Shown: one piece after another, positions 54,350 through 62,686 of the stretch
Layout of the letters: each line of letters begins with the position of its first letter
How positions within the stretch are numbered: the stretch's first letter is position 1
Assembly: GCF_001458735.1 (NCBI RefSeq)
Contig: NZ_CZQA01000001.1
Span: 372,001 to 436,000, forward strand
Length of the DNA: 64,000 nucleotides
Direction: 5' to 3'
Origin: Candidatus Nitrospira nitrosa
GTDB taxonomy: Bacteria; Nitrospirota; Nitrospiria; Nitrospirales; Nitrospiraceae
The notes under the pieces: generated by a model
Databases searched by the model: none
The model's input: only the letters and a program-made list of their open reading frames with translations
What the model was told of the DNA's origin: nothing
Translations under genes and position numbers: made by a program

Positions 54350-54988
54350 ATGACCGATTGTGCCGGCAAGTGGCCCTCCGCAGGCATCCTCGCAATCAGT
54401 GGTTGCTTGTTGGCCTGCAACCCGGTGCCTCTGGTTAATCCCTCATCCGTGAACCTTTCCTCGGATCAGCAAGCCCTGGTTATCACCTCCGTTGATCCAG
54501 CCATCTCTGATCAATTCACGGTGAAACACCTCCCGACTGAATCCAAGATTGCGCCCGGCCTGTATTTCCATCCAAAACGATTCGATCTTGTTCAGGTATC
54601 ACCGGATGGGCGATTTGCAGCATTTTCCACGATGGACCACCATACGCTCGTGGGCCTCTTGGACCTTCGTACAAGGGCGGCACAAGAAATCGACGTGGTC
54701 ACGGAGGGAGAGGTTCTGAGCTTTCATTGGGCAAACGATGGTCAAGTGCTCGCATACGACTACTTGCCGGCAAGCGGCTCTCAACGCATACGGGGCTATG
54801 ATGTCCAATCCGGCGAACGATTGGGCATACCCCATACCAAGCACGGTTCTGACGCGAATCTCGTATTTGAGCAATGGGGATCACAGCCACGCGAAGTCGT
54901 CGTCAGCATCAGAAATAGACACAACGGCGAATCCCGGACCACCACGATCACACTGATCTCAATCACACAACTCGCCCCAAGCCCTTAA
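54350..54988 (+). CDS. Predicted lipoprotein with WD40-like segments
   Basis: A 212-aa protein. The signal ISGCLLACNP has a lipobox with Cys near residue 21. The mature part includes VQVSPDGRFAAFSTMD and SFHWANDGQVLAYDYLP, the SPDG-like turns of TolB/WD40-type propeller blades, although too few for a full propeller. ATG 54350 lies 17 nt after the amidase stop, so the two may be cotranscribed. Function unknown. Confidence 0.7.
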   Translation: MTDCAGKWPSAGILAISGCLLACNPVPLVNPSSVNLSSDQQALVITSVDPAISDQFTVKHLPTESKIAPGLYFHPKRFDLVQVSPDGRFAAFSTMDHHTLVGLLDLRTRAAQEIDVVTEGEVLSFHWANDGQVLAYDYLPASGSQRIRGYDVQSGERLGIPHTKHGSDANLVFEQWGSQPREVVVSIRNRHNGESRTTTITLISITQLAPSP

Positions 54989-55445
54989 GTCACGGCAGTA
55001 GCACCGCCAATCATGCGTGGCCAACCTCACGAGGGTGAACCATATGAATGGGAAGATCTTGAACCATTGCCCACGAAATACCTGCTTTGAACCGAGTAGC
55101 CTCAGAGTTGGCCTCGTTCCTGGGGCCGCTCATAGCGGGTTGCATAAAAACTCGGTTATTGCCAAGAACGTCGTTGAGATGTTCGATGCCGTACTCATGC
55201 CACAAGAACTTGAGGATGCTCAAAAAGGTTGTCCAGCAAGGCCACAGTGAGCAAAGAGGTGAGGCGTAAGCTTCGGTACGCTGAACCTCTGAGTGACGTG
55301 AGAACGCTGCTGGCGGGTTTTTTCAGCATCCTCATAGACAGTCATTGATCGGAAGGCCCCAAGGGACTACAATTCCCGCAAATGGTTCATCCTGTGCCAT
55401 TGATACATGGAGACCGCTGACCTTATTTTCATGGGAACACGCAAC
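54989..55445. other. Intergenic region containing a 122-bp repeat
   Basis: About 457 bases. The left 220 bases hold a short open frame (from 55044) without a recognisable product, and nothing else is seen there. The repeat at 55212-55333 fills most of the right half. No RNA gene or promoter motif stands out. Confidence 0.5.
55212..55333. repeat. 122-bp dispersed repeat, copy 2 (inverse of copy 1)
   Basis: Its ends GAGGATGCTCAAAAAGG and TTTTTTCAGCATCCTC are imperfect inverted repeats, extended inwards by GTCCAGC / GCTGGCGGG. The whole element matches the reverse complement of 49174-49295 and has the same length. The T-rich right end after the hairpin GCTGGCGGGTTTTTT could also terminate transcription. 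No coding capacity. Confidence 0.7.
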
Positions 55446-55907
55446 ATGAAGCTCCGACAGTTCATCGTCCTCTGTGGACTGCTGATCGCGTCCCCGAGTC
55501 ACGCCGAAAGCCCTATGGCGGCTCAAGTCTGCAGCTTACTCACATCTCCGAAGCTATCGGCCGTCCAGTCCAGAATGGGAACGGGTGAAGGCTGTGCATG
55601 GCAATGGCCTAATGCCCAAGTGCTGTCGATCTATGTGCACCGTGAGCTACAGAGCGAAACCACGGCAGAAACCAAAGAGATGATAGAGCTCTACATGCAG
55701 AATCCTGCCTTCAAGCGAACGACTTTCCCGGTTTGTACAGGAGGCGACATGGTCGTCGGTGATTTTCGAAACGGCAAAGGCCCTGGGGGAACCGGCTATA
55801 CCCAATGTTCTGGTTTCGTCCTGACGTTCAGCTTTCAAGGTGCGGACGCCCAAGGCCATTTACCCGGCATCGCCAAAAAACTCGCCGGCACGACGCTAGT
55901 CCATTGA
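55446..55907 (+). CDS. Secreted hypothetical protein
   Basis: A 153-aa protein with a signal peptide (FIVLCGLLIASPSHAES). The mature part has four cysteines (VCSLL, GCAWQW, PVCTGG, QCSGF), probably two disulfides, and resembles small DUF3558-like periplasmic proteins in its LLTSPKLSAVQ and GDMVVGDF elements. An upstream in-frame ATG at 55407 is less likely. There is no strong ribosome-binding site. Function unknown. Confidence 0.65.
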   Translation: MKLRQFIVLCGLLIASPSHAESPMAAQVCSLLTSPKLSAVQSRMGTGEGCAWQWPNAQVLSIYVHRELQSETTAETKEMIELYMQNPAFKRTTFPVCTGGDMVVGDFRNGKGPGGTGYTQCSGFVLTFSFQGADAQGHLPGIAKKLAGTTLVH

Positions 55908-56053
55908 CGGGACGACTCTATTAAAACAAACACCCGTTTAGCGCTTGTTGCTCTATCGAGAAACGATAAAACCAGGAAGCTGAAACATGATTCCGTCGAT
56001 TTCCTCGAAACCGAGAAACCCAACCTCACACTGAGCCATAAAAGGAGCAGATC

Positions 56054-56230
56054 ATGAAGAACGTCGAAATGAGCGTTGACGGTACTGTCTTAACCATCAA
56101 AGTGGATCTTTCGAAAGAGTTCGGCCCATCCTCAACAGGCAAAACAATCATTGTCGCGTCAACGGAGGGCAACGTCTCCATCCCAGATAGGCAAGAGAAA
56201 ATCGGGCTCAATGTGTATCGAAAAAAATAG
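56054..56230 (+). CDS. 58-aa conserved-type small protein
   Basis: A 58-aa protein reading MKNVEMSVDGTVLTIKVDL, then SKEFGPSSTGKTIIVAST, then EGNVSIPD and IGLNVYRKK. It alternates strands in a compact beta pattern with no signal peptide. AAAGGAG lies 7 nt before ATG 56054. I recall close relatives in many environmental bacteria without a named function. The strong ribosome-binding site and regular strands support it as real. Confidence 0.75.
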   Translation: MKNVEMSVDGTVLTIKVDLSKEFGPSSTGKTIIVASTEGNVSIPDRQEKIGLNVYRKK

Positions 56231-56862
56231 GGCTGGCTCGGCCATCGAGCCCCATCGCCTTCGGGTAAGGGGAGGCCACCCCTCTTTCAACAAGCCCATG
56301 ACAGATTGAAACAGGACACTAGGTATACACAAGAGACGGAAAATCCCAAAAACTCCGGCAATCCTGTGGATAGCTTCAAGGGTGGTTGCATTCGCTACCC
56401 TTAGCCAAAAACCGTCGGCATTCTTGAGCACTCACATCTAGGAATGCGTGAAAATGGTCACAATGGCCGCTAAAACCACAATTAGTTGTAGCAACTTTCA
56501 TCTCGTGCGGATGCACAATAAATAGGCAAGGTGATAAATCAATACGCCACAGGCTCGATTGTTCTCCAAAATGATTCAGTATCAACAGCCTTATCCACAG
56601 GGTATGGCGACTATATGTTAAGCCCGTCAGATCAACCCTGAAAGTACCGGACTAAGGATCATATCCCTCCCTGCGCCACGCAAGGGGCTTTCTCCGCTTG
56701 ACTCTCTCCTGATCTTTCTCTGACAATCTCGTGGGATCTCTCAAGGTGTGCGATCCACCCCTCTCAGAGGAGTCCCTGCCAGACTAAACCAGGACGGTCT
56801 TCCCTCATGGCTCACTCGGGTCATGAGACACAGTGAACGTTGAAACTCTGTTGAGGTCTCGT
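56231..56862. other. Long intergenic region with two DnaA-box-like sites
   Basis: About 630 bases, AT-richer in the middle. The left end has hairpins (GGCTCGGCCATCGAGCC and GGGGAGGCCACCCC) that may terminate the 58-aa gene. TTATCCACA (56591-56599) matches the DnaA box consensus, and TGTGGATAG (56365-56373) is one mismatch off in reverse. No dnaA or dnaN gene is near. CACCCCTCT occurs twice (near 56277 and 56757) in similar contexts. No coding sequence is supported. Confidence 0.45.
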
Positions 56863-57189
56863 ATGCATTCAGCCGTCAGAGTATTGAGCATCCTCGCTTC
56901 GTTGTTGCTATTCTCCTGTGCCTCACAGACAGACCAGGTGCCAGGAGGAGCCGGTCAGCTCGGGAAAGTCACCGCGAATGGATACACGAAAGAAGGGTGC
57001 TTTCTGAATCTGAAGCTGGCGGCACGTGAGCAACGCGTTCGGTTGAATCCGGACGATGTCACAGTGAATTCCAATATCCTCCTCCTGATGTTCCCATTTC
57101 TGAATCAAGAGGGCTATCAGTGCACTGGCGTGGTGGTCGAGCGCCAAAAACGGGTCACGACGCGAGACAATCTGTACCCTGTCGATTGA
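56863..57189 (+). CDS. Small predicted lipoprotein
   Basis: A 108-aa protein whose signal ILASLLLFSCAS is a clear lipobox. The mature domain is about 85 residues with two cysteines (EGCFLN, YQCTGV) and ends VTTRDNLYPVD. ATG 56863 has GAGGT upstream; an in-frame GTG at 56833 is possible. Function unknown. It lies before the OmpA-like gene but 360 bases away. Confidence 0.65.
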   Translation: MHSAVRVLSILASLLLFSCASQTDQVPGGAGQLGKVTANGYTKEGCFLNLKLAAREQRVRLNPDDVTVNSNILLLMFPFLNQEGYQCTGVVVERQKRVTTRDNLYPVD

Positions 57190-57549
57190 GCGTGGCCGCA
57201 TCGGAAACTGAGCACACGAACCCGTTCGCTTGACACGCACCGTTCTCGCCCGTCACGACTCACGAACCATGCCCTCTTGCGGAGGTCCATCCACATGAAG
57301 CTGTTGAGGGCTAGTCTCCCCCCTGAACCCATCGCGTGAATCTCGTGGGTTGCAAAGCAAATCAGGAAGACGATAGGATCGCCAAGCGCCTTTGTTTCAT
57401 GTACGTCCGACATCGCATTCCCGTTCGTGTCAGGTACGCTGACCTGTGATGCCCCCTGGTCTCTTGAGAGACACATCCTATGGCATGACACGTCGGTCTC
57501 CGGTAGGATCTGACCTCATGAACAGTCACCGCATCGTTGGGAGTGAGAC
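57190..57549. other. Intergenic region without a supported gene
   Basis: About 360 bases between the small lipoprotein and the OmpA-like gene. Only very short open frames are present. No repeat, hairpin with a U-tract or known regulatory motif was recognised. The OmpA-like gene promoter is probably here. Confidence 0.5.
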
Positions 57550-59721
57550 ATGATCAGCACAGTATTCATCTTCATGATCGGACTTGTTGCCCTGCTTTGC
57601 GAGAATCCTCTGCTCGCGGTGGCCGGCATTCCATCGGTTGTGATACACGCCACATCTGAATCACGGCCGGATCATGCGCACAAGCCTCTGACACCTCATT
57701 TCATTTCGTTCCCGACTCCCACAGCCGAGATCCCTTCCGATCCACACGAGCAGATCGGACCTCGAGCAGTGGGTCGCTTGTCCGTGGACGAACAGGCCTC
57801 CCTCATCCAGACCGCCGGAGTTGGAGCCGCCCAGAAACCATCAACGGATCAGCCGCAGCTCGTCGCTCAGCTGGCTCAAAGAGAACAGGATTCCACGCCA
57901 AGGGGACATTCGGAAAAAGAGCTGTCGCAGGAGCTGAGCACCACGCGGAATAGTCTCCAGCAGGCGAGACAACGTATCGATGAGTTGGAACGACAACTTG
58001 CTGAAGGCAATCTGGAAACTGCCAAACGACGGATCGGCGAACTGGTTATCCAGCTCCATGCCAAGGAGAGTGAGATCGCAACCCTGCGTGCCAGCGTTCA
58101 CGAAAACTCCAAAAAGTTTCGAGAAGACCTTGCGGCACAAACTGAGGAACTCGCCCAAGCCAAGCGCCGTATTTCCGACGTCGAGCAGCAGATGGCGTCC
58201 ACGGGAAAAGGGCAGGAATCGGCGCAGGCCAAACGCCGTGTCACCGACCTTGAGCAACAGCTGACAAAAAAAGAGCAGGACCTGACCCAAACGAAGCGCC
58301 GGGTGCTGGAAGCCGAACAGCAGATGGCCTGGAAGGAGCAGGACCTCGCCCAAGTCAAACGGCGTGTCGCTGAGATCGAACAACAGATCGTTGGGAAGGA
58401 GTACGAATCGACGCAGGCCAAGCGCCGGGCGACCGATTTTGAGCAGCAACTGGTCGGCAAAGAGCAGGACCTGACCCAGGCGAAACGTCGGACCGCCGAC
58501 GCTGAACAACAGACCGCCGGGAAAGAACAAGAGCTGGCACAAGCCAAGCGGCGTATCACCGACCTCGAGCAACAGATGACAGCGAAAGACCTGGAGTCAG
58601 CTCAGGCCAAGCGCAAGCCTGCCGAAACGGAACAGCAAACGGCTGGGAAGATGCAGGACCCGGCTCAATCCAAACGACGGATCGCCGACCTTGAGCAATT
58701 GTTGGCTGGGAAAGAGTCTGAATCCGCGCAAGCCAAACGGCGGGCAACTGAATTGGAGCAACAGACAGCTGCGAAGGAACAGGAACTGATTCAGACCAAA
58801 CGCCGCATCGCTGAACTTGAACAGCAGACGGCTGGGAAGGAGCAGGACCCCGCACAGATCAAACGCCGTGTCACCGAACTCGAACAGCAAATGGTTGGGA
58901 AAGAACAAGAGCTGGGGCAGATCAGGGACAATCTCAAACAAGTGACACAAAAATATGCGGATCTCGGTCCGATGTTGATGGATCGAGATGCCGAGATTGC
59001 GCGCACGAAACGCTTACTGGAGGACCTTGAACGGAGCTTGCCGAAACCGGATGAAGCCCTCCCTTCCCTGGAAGTGAGTCCTGCCGCTCAAAATCCCGTC
59101 GCCGAGCTCCCTCCCGACAGTAATTTATCGGTGACCGATCTCCCCATTCCGGGTGCGTCTTCTGGAGATGGAACGGACGCCGGAGGCATCGACCTGACCA
59201 AGATCGGCGAAGCGCTTTCCGGCACGCTGGGAGAGGAGCTGAAGCGAGGCACCGTGGCCCTGCGACAGGAGCGAACCGCCCTCACGCTCGCGTTAATCAG
59301 CAGTGAGTTATTCCCCCCAGGGGAAGCCACCGTCACACCGAGCGGCAACTCACTGATTGGGCAGATCGGGACGGTGTTGCAGAAATTTCGCTATCGGAAC
59401 ATCGAAGTGACCACCCATACCGACACAAAGCCGATCCGCAACGACGCACGAAAGCTGTTTAAGGACAACCTGGAGCTCTCGCGCGCCCGCGTCGAGCATG
59501 CCAGCCAAGCCCTCATCAACAGCGGGGTCGATGCCGACCGCGTCAAAGCTGTCGTGTATACGACAGCGAAGTCACCCGACAACGATGAAAGCCGGAACAG
59601 AAACCGACGAATCGAAATCGTCGTGAGTTCATCCACAGCAGGGCATTCAGCTCACGGCAAGCTACAAACGGGGAAGAAGCCACCCCAATCCATTTCACTC
59701 AGTTCGCCTCGTCGGCCGTGA
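57550..59721 (+). CDS. OmpA-like protein with a 21-residue coiled-coil repeat
   Basis: A 723-aa envelope protein. A signal peptide (about 1-25) precedes a low-complexity region. A coiled coil spans about 120-460, of which residues 203-456 are twelve tandem units, one of 23 and eleven of 21 residues, with consensus QAKRRITDLEQQMAGKEQELA. Three heptads per unit fits a long rod. A Pro/Ser linker leads to an OmpA C-terminal domain (FPPGEATVTPSG, THTDTKPIRND, LELSRARVEHASQAL, NRNRRIEIVV) that binds peptidoglycan. It probably spans the periplasm. The stop overlaps the methyltransferase start. Confidence 0.88.
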   Translation: MISTVFIFMIGLVALLCENPLLAVAGIPSVVIHATSESRPDHAHKPLTPHFISFPTPTAEIPSDPHEQIGPRAVGRLSVDEQASLIQTAGVGAAQKPSTDQPQLVAQLAQREQDSTPRGHSEKELSQELSTTRNSLQQARQRIDELERQLAEGNLETAKRRIGELVIQLHAKESEIATLRASVHENSKKFREDLAAQTEELAQAKRRISDVEQQMASTGKGQESAQAKRRVTDLEQQLTKKEQDLTQTKRRVLEAEQQMAWKEQDLAQVKRRVAEIEQQIVGKEYESTQAKRRATDFEQQLVGKEQDLTQAKRRTADAEQQTAGKEQELAQAKRRITDLEQQMTAKDLESAQAKRKPAETEQQTAGKMQDPAQSKRRIADLEQLLAGKESESAQAKRRATELEQQTAAKEQELIQTKRRIAELEQQTAGKEQDPAQIKRRVTELEQQMVGKEQELGQIRDNLKQVTQKYADLGPMLMDRDAEIARTKRLLEDLERSLPKPDEALPSLEVSPAAQNPVAELPPDSNLSVTDLPIPGASSGDGTDAGGIDLTKIGEALSGTLGEELKRGTVALRQERTALTLALISSELFPPGEATVTPSGNSLIGQIGTVLQKFRYRNIEVTTHTDTKPIRNDARKLFKDNLELSRARVEHASQALINSGVDADRVKAVVYTTAKSPDNDESRNRNRRIEIVVSSSTAGHSAHGKLQTGKKPPQSISLSSPRRP
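58156..58917 (+). repeat. Twelve-unit 63-bp coding repeat
   Basis: The DNA encodes 12 tandem units, eleven of 63 bp and one of 69 bp. They are diverged at nucleotide level but share the QxKRR-x5-EQQ protein pattern. It is likely to expand or contract by recombination and can cause assembly errors. Confidence 0.85.
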
Positions 59722-60611
59722 GTTCCTCGACAGGGAAGGACCCTCTGCCTCTTCCTGCCACGTTGGCAGACCATCCACCTCCATCGGGTAAAGGTGGATC
59801 GCTTCCCGGCTATCGCCTTTCGGCACAAGGCCGTCAACAAGTGGAAGATGAACGGCTCAGCCTGCTCGAAGAGATCTTCGACCCGCTGTCCCGTCAAAGA
59901 CGCACCTTGGTCCAGCCAGGGTGGCGGTGTCTTGAAGTAGGTGCAGGCCGTGGATCCATGGCGAAATGGCTGGCCCTGCAAGTTGGTGAACATGGCCGGG
60001 TGGTCGCCACTGATGTCGACACCAGCTACCTTCAACGCCTCAGTATCCCAAACCTCGACATACGCCGGCACAACATTCTGAGCGATCCCTTGGACGAGCT
60101 TGGCCCCGGCTCATTTGATCTGGTCTGTGCTCGCCTCCTGCTCTTCTGGCTGGCCGGGAAACAGGAGAACGCCATTCGCCGTATGGTGGAGTGCTTGCGG
60201 CCAGGGGGATGGCTCATTGACGAGGATGGTGATTGGGGTCTGGTCGCCCCTGTAGACCCTGCGCATCCTCACTATGAACCGTATCATCGTGCCTGGAAGA
60301 ACGGTGAGTGGTGGACCGCACGAGGGTATGACCCACTATTTGGGCGGAAACTTCCGGTCCTGTTTGAGCGCTGTGGCCTGGTCAATCTCCGCCATAAGGC
60401 GAGTGCATCGGTTGTCAGGAGCGATAGCCCGTGGGGACTGTGGTGGCGACAAAGTTTGGAAGGAATCCGTGCTTCCGAACAGGCCGATGGGAGCCTCACA
60501 GAAGATCGCGATAAGGAGTATGACTCGCTAACAGCCCCGCTGAACGACCCATCTTATTGGTTGATGACGGCCCCGATCCACGCCTGCTGGGGCCAGCGAA
60601 GTCTCTCTTGA
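59718..60611 (+). CDS. Class I SAM-dependent methyltransferase
   Basis: A 297-aa methyltransferase. The SAM motif is CLEVGAGRGSMAKWLA with VVATDVDTSYL after it, then FDLVCARLLLFWLA and a post-motif LRPGGWLIDEDGDWG. It starts with GTG 59718, overlapping the OmpA-like stop (GTGA). The substrate is unknown. Coupling to a repeat-rich envelope protein is unusual and could mean that it acts on the same surface structure or on a small molecule. Confidence 0.85.
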   Translation: MSSSTGKDPLPLPATLADHPPPSGKGGSLPGYRLSAQGRQQVEDERLSLLEEIFDPLSRQRRTLVQPGWRCLEVGAGRGSMAKWLALQVGEHGRVVATDVDTSYLQRLSIPNLDIRRHNILSDPLDELGPGSFDLVCARLLLFWLAGKQENAIRRMVECLRPGGWLIDEDGDWGLVAPVDPAHPHYEPYHRAWKNGEWWTARGYDPLFGRKLPVLFERCGLVNLRHKASASVVRSDSPWGLWWRQSLEGIRASEQADGSLTEDRDKEYDSLTAPLNDPSYWLMTAPIHACWGQRSLS

Positions 60612-60729
60612 ATCATACCTGACCGCAAGCCTTCTCCAATCGAGCAAGAACAGGAGGGACATCCTCAACCACTCCACGTACTACCTCGGTTTCGGTGAGA
60701 ATGTCCCCACAATTCGCTTGAACCTGCAC

Positions 60730-61323
60730 TTAGAAATCGCCGGGTTTCACGTACGGGTGGCTCCAGAGCGTAAGCTGAAGCAGGCAAGACTTTATCCATG
60801 CGGCATACATCTTCTCGACTTCCTCGGCCGAGTGGCCCTTCTTTGCAAGAAATGGCTTCAGCGTAAAGGTCACCGGAAAGATGAGCGCGAAGAGGTCGCG
60901 AAACGGCACGATCGCGGCCGACGCTGACGCACCATCCGTCTGGTTCTTCTTCGTACGATGATGACGCAGGCCGATCTCATGTTGATAATCGAGCCACTTC
61001 TGATCGAATTCTGCACGGGCGGTGTCGAGAATCCACTGGCCGAACCGCTTACGCACTCCACCCAAATAGTCGCCGAGAGGCTTGCCGTCGCTCTTACCAA
61101 GGAACGATTGAAGCAGATGCGGCTGGGACCCGACAAAGCCGTACCACACATCCAAAATGGCTTCCACCTGGTCCTTCACCACGTCATGCGAGAGACGTAA
61201 ATATTTCACGTCCTCGTCGCCGAACAACGCACTCTTTTTCATCAGCTCGAAATCGGCAAGGCTCACCGGCGACTTTGTGACCGCCGAGGTGCCATAGGTA
61301 TATCCGGGAATCTGCTGGCTCAT
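60730..61323 (-). CDS. Protoglobin domain protein
   Basis: A 197-aa single-domain protoglobin. The proximal heme-binding region WLDYQHEIGLRHHRTKKNQTD is characteristic. The N-terminal extension SQQIPGYTYGTSAV and the helix around VEAILDVWYGFVGSQPHLL fit as well. GAAAGGAGTG precedes ATG 61323; the longer open frame upstream is not used. Protoglobins bind O2, CO and NO; free-standing ones have been proposed as gas sensors or NO scavengers. There is no attached signalling domain. Confidence 0.92.
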   Translation of the reverse strand: MSQQIPGYTYGTSAVTKSPVSLADFELMKKSALFGDEDVKYLRLSHDVVKDQVEAILDVWYGFVGSQPHLLQSFLGKSDGKPLGDYLGGVRKRFGQWILDTARAEFDQKWLDYQHEIGLRHHRTKKNQTDGASASAAIVPFRDLFALIFPVTFTLKPFLAKKGHSAEEVEKMYAAWIKSCLLQLTLWSHPYVKPGDF

Positions 61324-61521
61324 ACGGGACACTCCTTTCATCTTGTTGCAATGGCCGCTCTCACAAATCAGGGCATGGCGACGACGCGCTGGCTGAGAGC
61401 AGCCGCTAGATCCAGGCACCGCGCTCATCATGGAACGATGACCGAACAGGGCCAAACGTGGGGACCGTCGTTCGTCCATTGCGGAAAGCAACGGACGGCC
61501 GCTGGCTCCTCGCAGTGCACA

Positions 61522-61935
61522 TTACGGATGAGGTCTCTCCACAGTATGCGGCTCCGACTGTATCGCGGCGATGATCACCTTGTCCAGACGCTTTACCTTG
61601 CCGTTGCCGTCCGTCGCCGCCAACCGAGCTGAGCCTTTCACCACGACACGCCCACTCACTTTCTCACGGATGACATGTGAAAAGGTCAACGCCGCTCGAG
61701 TCACATCGTCGACTGCCGTTTCGACGACCAACGTGTCTCCATACCGACCAGGTGAGCAATAGTCCACCTCTGCCCGCACGACAACAAAGATAATGCCCTG
61801 CTCCATCAACGCAGTCACCGAATGCCCACGCATCTCGAGGTATTCGGTCCGAGCCCGCTCAAAATATTTCAGATAATTGGCGTAGTAGACGACCCCACCG
61901 CAATCGGTATCTTCGTAGTAAATCTTTATTTCCAA
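61522..61935 (-). CDS. YbgC/4-hydroxybenzoyl-CoA thioesterase family protein
   Basis: A 137-aa hot-dog-fold acyl-CoA thioesterase. The signature YYEDTDCGGVVYYANYLKYFERARTEYL contains the catalytic Asp of the YbgC group, followed by VVVRAEVDYCSPGRYGD. Length is normal. Related enzymes act with the Tol-Pal system or in lipid metabolism; no tol genes are nearby here. An AT-rich intergenic region lies upstream. Confidence 0.9.
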   Translation of the reverse strand: MEIKIYYEDTDCGGVVYYANYLKYFERARTEYLEMRGHSVTALMEQGIIFVVVRAEVDYCSPGRYGDTLVVETAVDDVTRAALTFSHVIREKVSGRVVVKGSARLAATDGNGKVKRLDKVIIAAIQSEPHTVERPHP

Positions 61936-62355
61936 CTGTTTACCTTGTTCATTTATAACTTTACAGTGAGTTTTCAGTGATTTTTCGATTACTTCTTGTC
62001 CCGTTCATCGCAAGCGTTTCAAAAACGGCGTGGAATTGTAGCAGAGTCCACTTGGGTATGACATTCCTGCTTGCGCCAGTCTCCAAGAATTTCACCTTCC
62101 CTCAAGCGATTCGGTTTGGGTAGTGTGGTTTCTGACTTGCTACCGACGGTCACTTCTCTAAAGATCATTTCTCAGCACCATGGGATACCCCTGACAGCCA
62201 GAAAGAAATCCGAAGAACTAGTAAGTCGGACTGTCGAGGCAAGGCAATTGTCGCATATGAGAGCTGATGGTATTCTGCCGCTTATTCTGACCCCTAGCCT
62301 TAGGCTGGACTTTGTCACGCTCCAGAGCCCGTCCTTCCTTCTCGGAGGTTCCGCT
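61936..62355. other. AT-richer intergenic region
   Basis: About 420 bases between the thioesterase gene and the broken secreted ORF. It contains T-rich stretches near 61945-62000 that may hold the thioesterase promoter. No gene, hairpin or repeat is supported. GC drops from here to the right end. Confidence 0.5.
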
Positions 62356-62686
62356 ATGACGCTTCGCTCCATTCTTCTTACCCACATACTCCTCGGTGCG
62401 CTGGCTTCAGCAGCGCGTGAATCCGCCTGAAGCCGCAGACAACCCGCAACAATTAAAAGCCGAGTCTAAGAACGGGGATGCGACAACATGCGTATCCTTA
62501 GTGGCAGGGAACGGAACAAAGCAAGATTACTTACAAGAGGCAGACTTTACAGGAAAGCCTGTGATGGCTGGCCAGCAATATTGGACGAGCGTTTGGTTTT
62601 CAAGTAGAGTTGCTTCTCCTGTGACCACAGAGACACCTGCGCTGCCCCCCTATGACAGATTTACAGTTAGGCTGTTTATCTTTCCC
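62356..62686 (+). pseudogene. Frameshifted secreted-protein remnant
   Basis: ATG 62356 gives a signal-peptide-like start (MTLRSILLTHILLGALASAA) that stops at 62430. The next frame, open from 62396, continues with PQQLKAESKNGDATTCVSL and TKQDYLQEADFTGKPVMAGQ before entering the acyltransferase frame. A one-base shift around 62420 joins the two into a plausible secreted protein. The family is not recognised. It is probably a decayed gene upstream of the acyltransferase. Confidence 0.45.

Noticed and set aside
55087-55269. 60-codon open frame running into the 122-bp repeat
   Set aside because: Its end is made of repeat sequence and it has no recognisable motif.
56231-56300. Stem-loops considered as a riboswitch aptamer
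   Set aside because: They follow a stop codon, precede no nearby gene and match no aptamer consensus I can recall; terminator-type folding is simpler.
57841-58572. Long minus-strand open frame (243 codons) opposite the OmpA-like repeat
   Set aside because: Its Leu/Phe-rich repetitive product is only the antisense reading of the coiled-coil repeat.
58156-58917. Regular repeat considered as a CRISPR array
   Set aside because: Units are 63 bp, in frame and encode a heptad pattern with no unique spacers; it is a coding repeat.
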